Of a stretch of 64,000 nt of DNA, positions 52,274 through 61,534 are shown one piece after another. A model generated the notes under the pieces. It was not told where the DNA came from. It worked only from the letters and a program-made list of their open reading frames with translations, and did not search any database. Both the position numbers and the translations under genes were made by a program. Origin of the DNA: Oceanisphaera marina (GTDB lineage: Bacteria; Pseudomonadota; Gammaproteobacteria; Enterobacterales; Aeromonadaceae); contig NZ_BMKE01000007.1 of NCBI RefSeq assembly GCF_014643915.1, positions 62,001 through 126,000 on the forward strand. The letters run 5' to 3'. Position 1 is the first letter of the stretch. The number at the start of each line of letters is the position of its first letter.

Positions 52274-52969
52274 TCACACATCGGCAAAAATGTGTTTAAG
52301 ATCTGCCGCTTTATCCGTAATCGGCTCCAGCTGTAACTGGGCTTCAATCTCGTTAAGATGATCAATCATTAACTGTACTGCTTGTTCCACTTGATGATTG
52401 GCAATTGAATCCAACAGAGCATTATGCTCACTGCAGGATAAACCGCCATGACCGTTTTGGCCCTGCCCCGCTCCTTGGTAAAGCGCCACTATGAGTGAGG
52501 AGCGCGGGATAATCTCATGCAGAAATGACGTCAGCACCGGTTTGTTCGCCAGCTTGCCAATCAACAGATGAAACTCCCCCGATAAGCGAATGCGTAAACT
52601 CTGCTCGCCCCGCTCCATCGCCTGGTGTTCCTGCTCCAGGTGCTCCTGTAACAGCTTTTTTTCGCGCATCGTACATATGCTTGCCAACTCACGCACCAGC
52701 TCGGCTTCAATCAAGCGCCGGGCCTGAAAAATATCCCGCGCTTCTTCGGGAGAGGGTTCGGCAACAAAGGCACCACTGTTGGGAATTAAATTAACCAGTT
52801 TATGATAAGACAATTGCAACAACAGCTTACGCACAAATCCACGGCTCAGGCCAAACGCTTCGCTCAACTCTTCTTCTTTCAAGCGGGTGCCAGGCAATAG
52901 CTTGTGGGCCACTATGGCTTCCCAAATACGTTGATAAACTCTATCCAGCTCTGTGTTTTTATTATGCAT
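52274..52969 (-). CDS. GntR family regulator (FadR/FCD subfamily)
   Basis: 231 residues. Winged HTH: YQRIWEAIVAHKLLPGTRLK and EEELSEAFGLSRGFVRKLLL (about 10-52); all-helical FCD effector domain with ARDIFQARRLIEAELVRELA, SGEFHLLIGKLANKP and CSEHNALLDSIANHQVEQAV (metal-binding His positions). FCD regulators sense small acids such as allantoin-derived metabolites. It lies beside the NCS1 permeases on the same strand and is the likely regulator of that group. An inverted repeat at 53011 may be its operator. Confidence 0.9.
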   Translation of the reverse strand: MHNKNTELDRVYQRIWEAIVAHKLLPGTRLKEEELSEAFGLSRGFVRKLLLQLSYHKLVNLIPNSGAFVAEPSPEEARDIFQARRLIEAELVRELASICTMREKKLLQEHLEQEHQAMERGEQSLRIRLSGEFHLLIGKLANKPVLTSFLHEIIPRSSLIVALYQGAGQGQNGHGGLSCSEHNALLDSIANHQVEQAVQLMIDHLNEIEAQLQLEPITDKAADLKHIFADV

Positions 52970-53010
52970 GGCGCTACCTTGATATGAATAGCAAATGTCT
53001 GGCCAACGGT

Positions 53011-53031
53011 CCTGTCAGGTTTGCCGACAGG
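53011..53031. promoter_or_regulatory. Candidate operator upstream of the GntR gene
   Basis: CCTGTC-AGGTTTGCC-GACAGG inverted repeat, about 40 bases upstream of the GntR start; possible autoregulatory site. Confidence 0.35.
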
Positions 53032-53125
53032 TGACACGACCAGAATTGCACGCTTGTTAAAGAAATAACAAGAACAGGTTATCACAGGGTAAAATTGTGA
53101 ACAATAAGAGGGGGGTTCGTTAAAA

Positions 53126-53147
53126 AGAAAGGGCCGCAGCCCTTTCT
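53126..53147 (-). terminator. Intrinsic terminator after NCS1 permease
   Basis: Minus strand: AGAAAGGGC-TGCG-GCCCTTTCT followed by TTTTAAC. It lies 24 bases after the stop at 53172. Confidence 0.85.
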
Positions 53148-53171
53148 GTTGTGCTGGTGTCCGGGGTGATT

Positions 53172-54629
53172 TTACCGTGCGTTATCTTGAGCCTGTGCTC
53201 CGCTCATCTTGACCAGGATACTGTAAAAAATACCCCCCAGAGCCGCACCAATCAACCAGCCATAACCGTTAAGGTCGGCCAGAGCAGGTACCAGTACGGT
53301 AGCAAGGGAGAACACCGCCGCCATGCCAAAGGACAGCAGCGCCTTTATATTCCAGCCGCCCTGGTAATAATAAGCACCGCCAGGCGCAGACGAAAAGAGC
53401 TGCTCCATATCCAGCTGCTGACGTTTTACCAGATAGTAGTCCACCACTATGATGCCGTAGAAAGGTGCCACTATGGCCCCCAGAGCATTCACAAAACCGG
53501 GAATACCAATCTGACTGATCAAAGAGACCCACAGCGCACCGACAAAAAACGCAATCACGGCGGTAATCAGGCCGCCAATCCGAAAGGTAATCACTTTTGG
53601 AAACAGGTTGGCCAGATCATAGGCGGGCGGTATAAAGTTGGCCACCAGGTTGATGCCCACGGTTGCGGCAAAGAAGGTCAGCGCCGCGACTATGGTCAGT
53701 GGTAGCGAGTCGACACGCTCGATAATATCGGCTGGATTAGTCAGTGCCTCCCCGAACAATACCAGAGTACCGGCGGTAATCATCAGGGCAATAAAAGAGA
53801 AAAAAGCAACGTTAAGCGGCAGGCCGACCAGGTTACCTATCTTCATCTCCCGTTCGCTGCGCACGAAGCGGGTAAAGTCGCCGAAGTTGATCACCACAGC
53901 TGCAAAGTAAGCCACCATGGTGCCGACAATGGCGCTGAATGCCGCCAGGCTGCTGCCTTCATAACTCCCATCACTGCTGAATATGGTACTGACTGCTGGC
54001 AGCAGCTGATCGCCCGCCTGAATCCACACTATCACCATCAGTACGACCATCACCAGATAGACCAAGGGACCGGCCAGATTGAGGAATACCTTTATCTTGT
54101 CGATACCCTGCCAGAACAGCAAAATCTGAAACAGCCAGACAATCACAAACGACAACCAGGCCGTGGCCGACATGCCGAGGAAGCCGGCACCATCACTCTC
54201 ACCCCACAGCGCGGTCAGCAACAGGGTAACCGCCGTCGAGGCAAAATAGGTTTGTACGCCGTACCAGAAAATACCCACTATGGCGCGCAACAGCGCCGGA
54301 AAGTTTGCCCCCCTGACGCCCATGCTGGAACGTATGAGCACGGGAAAAGGAATACCGTATTTAACGCTGGGCTTACCGGTCAGGTTCACCAGTATCATCA
54401 CAATAAAACCGGCCAGAATAATGGCCGCCATCACCGCCCAGCCATTCAGGCCGTAGGTTAAAAACAAAGATGCAGCCAGGCTGTAACCGAACAAGCTCTG
54501 AATATCGTTGGACCAGACGTTGAAAATTTCGAACCAGCCCCAGCTGCGATTTTTATGCTTTATCGGCGCCAGATCTTCGTTATAAAGCCGAGGATCCCGG
54601 CTTTTAACTTCAAGTAAGCGATCATCCAT
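53172..54629 (-). CDS. NCS1 family permease (allantoin/hydantoin/uracil-type)
   Basis: 485 residues with twelve hydrophobic helices. The N-terminal RLYNEDLAPIKHKNRSWGWF and GANFPALLRAIVGIFWYGVQ with FASTAV are characteristic of NCS1 carriers of the Mhp1/PucI/FurE type; the motif YGIPFPVLIRSSMGVRG is also family-typical. It would import allantoin, hydantoins, uracil or purines by cation symport. In this cluster allantoin or a related ureide is the best guess. It is 52 bases downstream of the second NCS1 gene. Confidence 0.9.
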   Translation of the reverse strand: MDDRLLEVKSRDPRLYNEDLAPIKHKNRSWGWFEIFNVWSNDIQSLFGYSLAASLFLTYGLNGWAVMAAIILAGFIVMILVNLTGKPSVKYGIPFPVLIRSSMGVRGANFPALLRAIVGIFWYGVQTYFASTAVTLLLTALWGESDGAGFLGMSATAWLSFVIVWLFQILLFWQGIDKIKVFLNLAGPLVYLVMVVLMVIVWIQAGDQLLPAVSTIFSSDGSYEGSSLAAFSAIVGTMVAYFAAVVINFGDFTRFVRSEREMKIGNLVGLPLNVAFFSFIALMITAGTLVLFGEALTNPADIIERVDSLPLTIVAALTFFAATVGINLVANFIPPAYDLANLFPKVITFRIGGLITAVIAFFVGALWVSLISQIGIPGFVNALGAIVAPFYGIIVVDYYLVKRQQLDMEQLFSSAPGGAYYYQGGWNIKALLSFGMAAVFSLATVLVPALADLNGYGWLIGAALGGIFYSILVKMSGAQAQDNAR

Positions 54630-54650
54630 ATCGGTACTCCTTATCTGGAA

Positions 54651-54673
54651 TAAAGAGGCCCGTTAACGGGCCT
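54651..54673 (-). terminator. Hairpin terminator between the two NCS1 genes
   Basis: AGGCCCG-TTAA-CGGGCCT perfect palindrome (54656-54673) directly after the stop of the upstream NCS1 gene, followed on the minus strand by CTTTATT. Probably partial termination. Confidence 0.6.
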
Positions 54674-54681
54674 AAAGTAGA

Positions 54682-56073
54682 TTAATGGCGGAAGCGTTGG
54701 CAGGGCTGCCAATACTGCATCAGTAAATAATAGACAATACCGGCGGGCAGCAGACTAGCGTACCAGGACACGGAAGAGAAAGTCAGAGCCACGGCGGCAC
54801 CGGCCAGGGCCGCAATCACGGCACCGTAGTTCACGCCTTTATAAGGACCCTGCTCGTCATAGAGTTTGTCCAGGTCCAGCTTGCGACGACGCAGAATGAA
54901 GTAATCCACGACCATAACGGCGAAGATAGGACCGAGAAACGCCGAGTAAGTCTGCACGAATATCTGCAGGCCAGCAGAAGACTCTTCCTTCACCAGTTCC
55001 CAGGGGAAGGTACAGAAGGCCAGCAGACCCACCAGAATGGTGGAGGTGCGGAACTTGAGTTTGAATACGTCCATCAGAATATAAGTCGGCGGTACCACGT
55101 TGTTGAGTACGTTGGTCGTCACCTGGGCGAAGGCAATAAACAGCAGGGTGATGACCAGCAGCGGCGTATTGTCGACGGCGCTGGAGAATACCTGAATCGG
55201 GTCGGACACACCGGTCGCGCCGGACACCATAAGACCAATCAGGCCCATGAACAGGGTGCAAGGCAGAATGGACATGGCGTAAATCACCGTCAGCAGGCCC
55301 GGTTTGGTGCCTTCTTTAAGCTCGCGGGAATAATCGCTGACGTTCAGCATCATGGTGCTGTAAATACCGAGAAACAACATGGTTGCCCCCCAGAACGGGA
55401 CGCCCCAGGTACCTTCGACGTTCACCAGATTGGTGGTTATTTCGTCACCAAAACGGTCAATCACACTGTAAAACATGTACACCAGCGCCAGCAGAATAAA
55501 GCCGCTGCCTATGTTCTCCAGCCACTTGATGCCCTGAAAGCCGAAAATCGACAAGCCAATCTGCAAAAACTGAAACAGTACGAAAAACAGCACCAGATTG
55601 TCGTAATCGAACAGGGTGGCGGACACCGCATTGATGGCGCCGGCACCAATCCAGCTTTGAAACCCGTACCAGACAATAGCCGGTACCGCCCTCACCAGCC
55701 CCGGAAAGCGGGTACCGGAAAAACCGAAAGCGGCCCGCGCCTGCACCATGAAGGGGATGCCGTATTTGTAACCGGCCGCGCCATTCAGTGCCAGGGCGAT
55801 GCCGATAACAAAGCAGCCAATGGCAATCGCGATACAGGTTTGCAGCAGATTCAGCGTGCCGACCAGGCTGGAGCCCATGGTAAAGGTACCAATGGAAACA
55901 CAACCACCAAACCAGGCCAGCAGATACGAAAACCGCCCCATGATCCGATGTTTTTGCGGTGCCAGTGACTCTTCCCCCGCCTTCTTGTCATTACCGCCGG
56001 CGGCCTTGGCCGGTTCCGCCTTGCCGGTTTGCATGGGAATGGCGGCGCTGCTGCTTATATTCTGAGTAGCCAT
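54682..56073 (-). CDS. NCS1 family permease (cytosine/purine, CodB-like)
   Basis: 463 residues, twelve helices. FSYLLAWFGGCVSIGTFTMG, GYKYGIPFMVQARAAFGFSG and VPAIVWYGFQSWIGAGAINA are CodB/PurP-like NCS1 sequences. The N-terminal 40 residues are hydrophilic, rich in Ala, Lys and Glu, and unlike the second NCS1 protein. The two share a fold but little sequence, so they probably import different substrates (nucleobase versus ureide). It is the first permease after the racemase gene. Confidence 0.9.
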   Translation of the reverse strand: MATQNISSSAAIPMQTGKAEPAKAAGGNDKKAGEESLAPQKHRIMGRFSYLLAWFGGCVSIGTFTMGSSLVGTLNLLQTCIAIAIGCFVIGIALALNGAAGYKYGIPFMVQARAAFGFSGTRFPGLVRAVPAIVWYGFQSWIGAGAINAVSATLFDYDNLVLFFVLFQFLQIGLSIFGFQGIKWLENIGSGFILLALVYMFYSVIDRFGDEITTNLVNVEGTWGVPFWGATMLFLGIYSTMMLNVSDYSRELKEGTKPGLLTVIYAMSILPCTLFMGLIGLMVSGATGVSDPIQVFSSAVDNTPLLVITLLFIAFAQVTTNVLNNVVPPTYILMDVFKLKFRTSTILVGLLAFCTFPWELVKEESSAGLQIFVQTYSAFLGPIFAVMVVDYFILRRRKLDLDKLYDEQGPYKGVNYGAVIAALAGAAVALTFSSVSWYASLLPAGIVYYLLMQYWQPCQRFRH

Positions 56074-56163
56074 AGTTTAATCCTCGGTATTCCGTCACTC
56101 GGGGCGCTAAGTACCCCGTCCTCTGCCAACTACCATGAGTCGTGCAGTACTCCTGCTATTACT

Positions 56164-56898
56164 TCAGGCGATATTGAGTTGTCGTCCCTGGGGAGCCATG
56201 TCTGGCCGGGGCCAACTGAAGGTCAGTACCTTGCTGGTACCCAGTTTCATGTCCACCATGGCCTCGCACAGCTTGACCGCGGCCACTGTGCCATCGATCA
56301 CCGGAATGCCGATTTGCTGCTCGATATACTCCCGATACTGGGACATACCGGCACAACCCAGCACGATGGCTTCGGCATGATCTTCTGTCTTGGCTCGCTC
56401 GCATTCGGCAATCACCTTGGCGATGGCGGCGTCTGGCGAGGTCGCCAGATCCAGCACCCGCATCGGCGTGGTACGAATGTTCTTGCACTGCTCGCCAAAG
56501 CCGTAGCGGCTAACCAGATGCTCGGTCATAAAGCGCACTCGGGGCGCAGTGGTCACCACGCTGAAACAGGCACCGCTCATCACCGCCATGTGAAAGGCCG
56601 CCTCGGCAATGCCCAGCACCGGCTTGTCGGTCAACTCGCGGGCGGCATACAACCCGGGGTCGCCAAAGCAGGCCAGCACATAAGCGTCGATATGTTCTTC
56701 ACTGTCGCCCTTGGCGATTTCTTCCAGTACGCCGGGCACCGACAAGGCCTCATCGTAAAAACTTTCGATGGATGCCGGACCACTGGCCGGGCTGACCGCC
56801 AAAATTTCGGTATCGGGACGAGCTACCGTATCGGCCAACTTCTGCAATGCATCGGTAAACGACTGCGTGGTATTGGGGTTGATAATCTTGATTCTCAT
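56164..56898 (-). CDS. Asp/Glu/hydantoin racemase (allantoin racemase-like)
   Basis: 244 residues, the HpxA/HyuE length. Starts with INPNTTQSFTDALQ. Catalytic cysteines are present: Cys77 in LACFGDPGL and Cys182 in VLGCAGMSQY, the two-base racemisation pair. Also GTVAAVKLCEAMVDM at the C-terminus. It interconverts R- and S-allantoin or 5-substituted hydantoins. In a cluster with ureidoglycine aminohydrolase and NCS1 permeases, allantoin racemase is the best call. Directly repeated 13-mers lie upstream of its start. Confidence 0.88.
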   Translation of the reverse strand: MRIKIINPNTTQSFTDALQKLADTVARPDTEILAVSPASGPASIESFYDEALSVPGVLEEIAKGDSEEHIDAYVLACFGDPGLYAARELTDKPVLGIAEAAFHMAVMSGACFSVVTTAPRVRFMTEHLVSRYGFGEQCKNIRTTPMRVLDLATSPDAAIAKVIAECERAKTEDHAEAIVLGCAGMSQYREYIEQQIGIPVIDGTVAAVKLCEAMVDMKLGTSKVLTFSWPRPDMAPQGRQLNIA

Positions 56899-56930
56899 TG
56901 CGCTCTCCTTGTTTACGAAGCTGCATGTTT

Positions 56931-56969
56931 ATCGTTAACAATCGAACAATAGACCAATCGTTAACAATC
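56931..56969. promoter_or_regulatory. Two direct repeats ATCGTTAACAATC
   Basis: Identical 13-mers at 56931-56943 and 56957-56969, 26 bases apart (about 2.5 helical turns), located 33-71 bases upstream of the racemase gene start. Each has the palindromic core GTTAAC. Probable operator pair for a regulator of the racemase/permease transcript. Confidence 0.55.
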
Positions 56970-57206
56970 TGTAAACACAAATTTGACGAGCGCGTTGGGC
57001 TAAATATTGAGATCAAGGCCATGTTAAGTATCTGAACGTGGAGCCAGAAATCACACTAAGACTTTGATTAAAAAGTTAATTAAAGATCGATAAATATAAA
57101 TATCGTCGTCTGCAAAAAGAGAAAGAGAGTCATACGAACACAAAATGCTCATCATATGTTTTTATTTTGTTACCAATAATGTGATCTGACGCAGGTGTTT
57201 CAGGTA
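56970..57206. other. AT-rich intergenic stretch
   Basis: About 240 AT-rich bases between the operator repeats of the racemase gene and the yebC terminator. Nothing further is recognised. Confidence 0.4.
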
Positions 57207-57236
57207 TAAAAAAACCCTCCGGCGGAGGGTTTTTTC
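57207..57236. terminator. Terminator of yebC
   Basis: AAAACCCTCC-GGC-GGAGGGTTTT with A and T runs on both sides; it acts for the minus-strand yebC gene and could serve both directions. Confidence 0.88.
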
Positions 57237-57258
57237 ACGTTGTGATTGTGCGTCGAAC

Positions 57259-57975
57259 CTAGTATTCGGCGTTGTGGTACACGTTTTGTACGTCGTCCAC
57301 GTCGTCCAGCATGTCGAGAAAACGTTCCAGTTGGGCTACATCGTCACCGGTCACTTCAACGGTGTTTTGCGGCACAAACTGAATGGTGTCCACGTCAAAG
57401 TCGATATCGCCAAAGGCTTCGGTTAACGCCTGTTTGGTCTTGAAGTATTCGGTGTGCGGCGCAAATACGGTAATTTTTCCGTCTTCCAGCTCCACATCGG
57501 TCACATCCACGTCGGCCATCATCAATGCTTCCAGCACGGCGTCTTCATCGTCTCCGGCAAAGGCGAGAATCGCACAGTGATCAAACATGTGGCTAACGGT
57601 GCCCGTGGTGCCAATTTTGGCTTTTACCTTGTTGAAGCACTGGCGCACATCACCTATGGTGCGGTTGGGGTTGTCGGTCAGACAATCCACAATCACCAGG
57701 CAGTTACCCGGGCCAAAGCCTTCGTAACGGGCGGGAGAAAAATCTTCACCGGCACCGCTGGTGGCTTTTTGCAGCGCTTTTTCAACCACATGGGCAGGCA
57801 CCTGGTCTTTCTTGGCGCGATCAATCAAACCGCGCAGTGCCAGGTTGCCGTCCGGGTCGGCACCACCGGATTTGGCGACCACGTAAATTTCGCGACCGTA
57901 TTTACTGTATACCTTGCTCTTGGCATTTGCCGTTTTAGCGATGGATTCTTTGCGGTTTTGATAGGCTCTGCCCAT
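57259..57975 (-). CDS. YebC/PmpR family regulator
   Basis: 238 residues. Starts [20 protein letters not shown], the YeeN-like variant of YebC/TACO1, with [20 protein letters not shown] and [20 protein letters not shown]. Family members affect translation of problematic peptides and also act as DNA-binding regulators. The variant start (GRAYQNRK rather than AGHSKW) points to the YeeN branch. Its own terminator follows. Confidence 0.9.
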   Translation of the reverse strand: MGRAYQNRKESIAKTANAKSKVYSKYGREIYVVAKSGGADPDGNLALRGLIDRAKKDQVPAHVVEKALQKATSGAGEDFSPARYEGFGPGNCLVIVDCLTDNPNRTIGDVRQCFNKVKAKIGTTGTVSHMFDHCAILAFAGDDEDAVLEALMMADVDVTDVELEDGKITVFAPHTEYFKTKQALTEAFGDIDFDVDTIQFVPQNTVEVTGDDVAQLERFLDMLDDVDDVQNVYHNAEY

Positions 57976-58077
57976 GGGATGGTCTCGTTGTTCATCGGAA
58001 GAGAAAGAATTTTACACTCAGCACAGCGCCAGATCTATTTTCCCCGCACGCAAACCGTGTTTTTCTGCACAATGGTG

Positions 58078-58800
58078 TCAATAACCGGCAAATTCTTCGG
58101 TGCGCACCTGGTCTTCGCTGACGCCTGCCTGACTGAGCATTTTCTTCATCGCCGCCACCAGCTCCGGTGGGCCGTCCAGATAATACACAGGTGCACTCAG
58201 GTCATCGAGATAGCGCTCCAGCATGGCCTGATCAACATAACCTTGCTCGCCCTGCCAGGATAAAGACGACTGCTGCGCCTTGGACATAGTGGCAACCAGG
58301 GTACAATGGGCGCTGTTGGCACAGGCTTGAGTCAGTTCATCGAGAAAGGCGGCATCTTCAGGCCGACGATTGGCATAAAACAACGTCATGGGCTGTTCGT
58401 AATGCTCGGCCATGGCCTGCAACAGCATGCTTCTAACGGGGGTAATCCCAATGCCACCGGTAATAAACACCACACTTTTCGGGGGCTGTTCGGGCAGCGT
58501 AAAGTCACCATAAGGCCCTTTTAACGTCACTTTGGCACCGGGCTCCAGGCTGCTTAATACCTGTTTGAAGGCGCTGTTTCTAATACGGGTCGCCACCATG
58601 AGTTCCAGCTCGTCCGGCGTAGAAGCCAAGGAGAGATAACGGCCGTTACCCTCGCCATCGGTTTGCGGCGGATCGATCAATATCAGGCGAGCACACTGGC
58701 CCGCCTTGAAGCTGAAGTCATGGGGTTTTTCAAAATAAAACGCCAGAGTATCTTCGGCAACTGTGTGTTTGCGGGTCAGTGTTAGCTGATAACTGGGCAT
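58078..58800 (-). CDS. Ferredoxin-NADP reductase-like FAD oxidoreductase
   Basis: 240 residues. FAD-binding domain with RYLSLAST (RxxS motif) and VTLKGPYGDFTL; NAD(P)-binding domain with GGIGITPVRSML and YYLDGPPELVAAMKKML. The C-terminus EEFAGY ends with an aromatic residue stacking on the flavin. A compact FNR-type module without a fused ferredoxin; the electron partner is unknown. It could be a flavin reductase or flavohemoprotein-like module. Followed by a small hypothetical gene on its 5' side. Confidence 0.87.
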   Translation of the reverse strand: MPSYQLTLTRKHTVAEDTLAFYFEKPHDFSFKAGQCARLILIDPPQTDGEGNGRYLSLASTPDELELMVATRIRNSAFKQVLSSLEPGAKVTLKGPYGDFTLPEQPPKSVVFITGGIGITPVRSMLLQAMAEHYEQPMTLFYANRRPEDAAFLDELTQACANSAHCTLVATMSKAQQSSLSWQGEQGYVDQAMLERYLDDLSAPVYYLDGPPELVAAMKKMLSQAGVSEDQVRTEEFAGY

Positions 58801-58823
58801 CTCGTTCCTCTCCTTTGGCGACC

Positions 58824-59144
58824 TCAGGCTTCAACATCTAGCTCCAGGTTGGCAGCCTCTTCCGCGCTTTGATAGCGCTTGCTAATCACATTGAGTCGGC
58901 GACTCATGGTGGCATTGGCACCAATCCAGCATATTTGCCCCTTGTGCAAGCCCAACCAGGCTTCAAAGGCGGCCTGACGACGATCCCGCTCCCGGTCTTG
59001 ATGACGAGGCCGAATAGCCACATAAGGCTGCACCGCCGTAATCACGGGAATGCTAGGCCGACGCGCCTTGTCGGCCGCCGCCGCCTCGGTAGAGGGTGCC
59101 GCCGCATTAGGTGCAATTGTGGGTAATATCACCGGTATTGCCAT
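58824..59144 (-). CDS. Hypothetical 106-residue protein
   Basis: 106 residues. An Ala/Pro-rich N-terminus (IPVILPTIAPNAAAPSTEAA) is followed by a charged helix (IRPRHQDRERDRRQAAFEAW) and an acidic C-terminus. No signal peptide or known domain. The ribosome site GGGAGG is seven bases upstream of ATG, and it lies 23 bases upstream of the FNR-like gene on the same strand, so it is probably a real co-transcribed gene. Function not recognised. Confidence 0.65.
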   Translation of the reverse strand: MAIPVILPTIAPNAAAPSTEAAAADKARRPSIPVITAVQPYVAIRPRHQDRERDRRQAAFEAWLGLHKGQICWIGANATMSRRLNVISKRYQSAEEAANLELDVEA

Positions 59145-59270
59145 CGCCCAACCTCCCTGTGTTGTTTGTACATTGAACCATCAAGCCATACATATTCTGG
59201 CCAAGTCACTCCATTAACTATAAGCCACGCCCCGGCAATTAACAGCTCGATACAATCGTAACGTGGCAGG

Positions 59271-60056
59271 TTAGGTCTGGGCTTGCTGCAAAAAGTTTTT
59301 AATACGTTCGGCGGTGGTGTCGGGATGCGAAATAAAGGCGGCATGAGAGGCTTTGGCCTCAACATGGCTGTGACTGTGTGCCAGGTTTTCCGGCAACAGA
59401 GCCGCCACCAGCGGAATCACCTTTTTGGGCACCAAACCATCGAGTCGGCCGTACAGGCGCAACACCGGCAGTTGTAATTCACCTAGCCGGGCACGCAGAT
59501 CCACCTCGCCCAGCAGAGCCAGTCCGGCGGCCAACGCCACCGGATCCGGGCTGGGCTTGGCGGCGAGGCTGGCTTTCAATTGTCGAATATCTTCCCGCGC
59601 ATGTTCGCTGCCCATGGCTTGCAGCGCCAAAAAGCGATTGATCACCGTGTGATGGTCTTCAACCAGCTGTTGCTCGAAGGTGGCCAACACCTCGGGCTTG
59701 ATGCCCGGCCAGGCCGACTCGGCCACAAAACAAGGTGTGCTGGCCAGAGTAACCAAATGGCTGACACGACTCGGGGCCAGCAAGGCGGCCTGCGTTGCCA
59801 GTAAACCGCCCAGTGACCAGCCCAGCCAGGCCGCCTGACTCGGCACCACTTCCAGCACGGCATTTACCCAGTCATTCAGCCTGGCCGAGCGGGGTAACGC
59901 GGGGCTGTGACCGAACCCCGGCAAGTCGACCAGATGCAGGCGAAAATCACTCTCCAGCCGCGAAGCCAACCCCTGCCAGACGGCACCATTCATGCCCCAG
60001 CCATGTAACAACACCAGACTGGGCCCCTGACCCCGGCTTTCTACATATACACTCAT
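59271..60056 (-). CDS. bioH: Pimeloyl-ACP methyl ester carboxylesterase BioH
   Basis: 261 residues from ATG 60056 (AAGG eight bases upstream); the longer open frame overlaps the divergent comF start. Alpha/beta hydrolase with oxyanion LLHGWGMNGAVW, nucleophile Ser81 in LGWSLGG, acid Asp in RLYGRLDGLVP and His in KASHAAFISHP. It demethylates pimeloyl-ACP methyl ester in biotin synthesis. E. coli BioH is 256 residues, and the divergent comF and the following nfuA repeat the E. coli order bioH-gntX-nfuA. Confidence 0.9.
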   Translation of the reverse strand: MSVYVESRGQGPSLVLLHGWGMNGAVWQGLASRLESDFRLHLVDLPGFGHSPALPRSARLNDWVNAVLEVVPSQAAWLGWSLGGLLATQAALLAPSRVSHLVTLASTPCFVAESAWPGIKPEVLATFEQQLVEDHHTVINRFLALQAMGSEHAREDIRQLKASLAAKPSPDPVALAAGLALLGEVDLRARLGELQLPVLRLYGRLDGLVPKKVIPLVAALLPENLAHSHSHVEAKASHAAFISHPDTTAERIKNFLQQAQT

Positions 60057-60084
60057 AACAGATACCTTACCTTTAGATGCTGCC

Positions 60085-60780
60085 ATGATAAGACGCTTGG
60101 TCACCCGCTTACAATCAGGCCCGCTGTGGTGGGGACAATGTCTGCTGTGCCGGCAAGACTGCCGGCAGCAGCCGCTGATTTGCCTGCAATGCCAGGACGA
60201 GCTGCCACAACTGAGCCATCCCTGCCCGTTGTGTGCCTTTCCGCTGGCAGTGGATGATGCGCACTGTGGGCAGTGCCAACGTCGCCCTGCCCCTTGGCAA
60301 CGAATGCGGGTGCTGGCGGACTTTGAACCGCCCTTTGCGCGACTGATTCACGATTTGAAGTATCACCAACGGGCCTTGAACGGCCGCCTGCTTGGCCAAC
60401 TAATGGCACGCCAGCTGGTACCGCCATACCCGGAGGTCATTTTGCCGGTGCCCTTGCACTGGTGGCGACAGATGCGCCGTGGCTATAATCAGGCCTCCGA
60501 AATTGCCCGCGGCCTGCAGGATATATTGCCTATTGCGGTGGATTCCAGCAGTTTGACGCGCCGGCGCCATACCGCATCGCAAACTCACCTCAGTCGCCGC
60601 CAGCGCCAGCAGAATCTGCGTCACGCCTTCGATTGCCGTCCCCTGAACTATCGCCATGTGGCGCTGCTGGACGATGTGATCACCACCGGCAGCACCATGA
60701 CGGAGTTAACCAGGCTATTGCAGGATCAGGGCGTTATGCAGGTTGAAGTTTGGGCCGTTTGCCGCACTCTTGCGCGCTGA
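60085..60780 (+). CDS. ComF/GntX family protein
   Basis: 231 residues. N-terminal zinc-finger-like cysteines: CLLCRQDCRQQPLICLQCQD and CPLCAF, CGQCQ. C-terminal phosphoribosyltransferase domain with RRRHTASQTHLSRRQRQQNL and the PRPP loop VALLDDVITTGSTM. ComF members are tied to DNA uptake; GntX in E. coli stands beside bioH and nfuA, as here. Start ATG 60085 is 28 bases from the divergent bioH start. Confidence 0.92.
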   Translation: MIRRLVTRLQSGPLWWGQCLLCRQDCRQQPLICLQCQDELPQLSHPCPLCAFPLAVDDAHCGQCQRRPAPWQRMRVLADFEPPFARLIHDLKYHQRALNGRLLGQLMARQLVPPYPEVILPVPLHWWRQMRRGYNQASEIARGLQDILPIAVDSSSLTRRRHTASQTHLSRRQRQQNLRHAFDCRPLNYRHVALLDDVITTGSTMTELTRLLQDQGVMQVEVWAVCRTLAR

Positions 60781-60851
60781 CCGCTATTCAAGCGCAGGCA
60801 ACAAGAGTATGATAAAAGTTGAGTTGTTTAGTCAGGTTTACGAGGATAGCA

Positions 60852-61430
60852 ATGATTACGATTTCCGAAACCGCACAAGAACACTTCCGCAAATTGCTGT
60901 CGCAACAGCCGGAAGGCACCAATATTCGGGTGTTTGTGGTTAACCCCGGCACCCCCAATGCTGAATGCGGCGTGTCTTATTGCCCGCCGGATGCCGTTGA
61001 TACCGACGACATGCATCTGCCATTCGACGGGTTCGAGGCGGTCGTCGATCAGCAAAGCGTGTCTTTTCTGGACGCCGCCGAAATCGATTTTGTCAGCGAT
61101 CAAATGGGGTCTCAGCTAACCCTGAAAGCCCCTAACGCCAAAATGGCAAAGGTGCCGGATAATGCGCCACTGGCAGACAGAGTCGAGTATCTGCTGCAGT
61201 CACAGATCAACCCGGGTCTTGCCAGCCACGGCGGCCAGGTAGTGTTAACCGAGATAACCCCAGATGGTTTGGCCATTCTGCAGTTTGGCGGTGGTTGTAA
61301 CGGTTGTTCCATGATTGACGTTACGCTGAAAGATGGCATCGAAAAGCAGCTGCTCGAGCAGTTTGCCGGCGAGATTACCGGTGTACGCGATGCCACCGAG
61401 CACGAGCGCGGCGATCACTCCTACTATTGA
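60852..61430 (+). CDS. nfuA: Fe-S biogenesis protein NfuA
   Basis: 192 residues from ATG 60852, six bases behind GAGG; E. coli NfuA has 191. N-terminal degenerate A-type domain ([20 protein letters not shown]) and C-terminal Nfu domain with the cluster ligands CNGCSM ([19 protein letters not shown]). Carrier of 4Fe-4S clusters to client enzymes under stress or iron limitation. Monocistronic with its own terminator. Confidence 0.95.
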   Translation: MITISETAQEHFRKLLSQQPEGTNIRVFVVNPGTPNAECGVSYCPPDAVDTDDMHLPFDGFEAVVDQQSVSFLDAAEIDFVSDQMGSQLTLKAPNAKMAKVPDNAPLADRVEYLLQSQINPGLASHGGQVVLTEITPDGLAILQFGGGCNGCSMIDVTLKDGIEKQLLEQFAGEITGVRDATEHERGDHSYY

Positions 61431-61460
61431 GTTCATTGTTTTTATAATGGGTTGAATAGT

Positions 61461-61490
61461 AAAAAGGGAGCCATATTGGCTCCCTTTTTT
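61461..61490. terminator. Terminator between nfuA and gpsA
   Basis: GGGAGCC-ATATT-GGCTCCC with A run before and T run after; serves the + strand nfuA and could also stop the minus strand. Confidence 0.9.
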
Positions 61491-61534
61491 ATCGCTTTTT
61501 TCGAACAGCGGAACGCGTATCGCAAATAGCTTTG

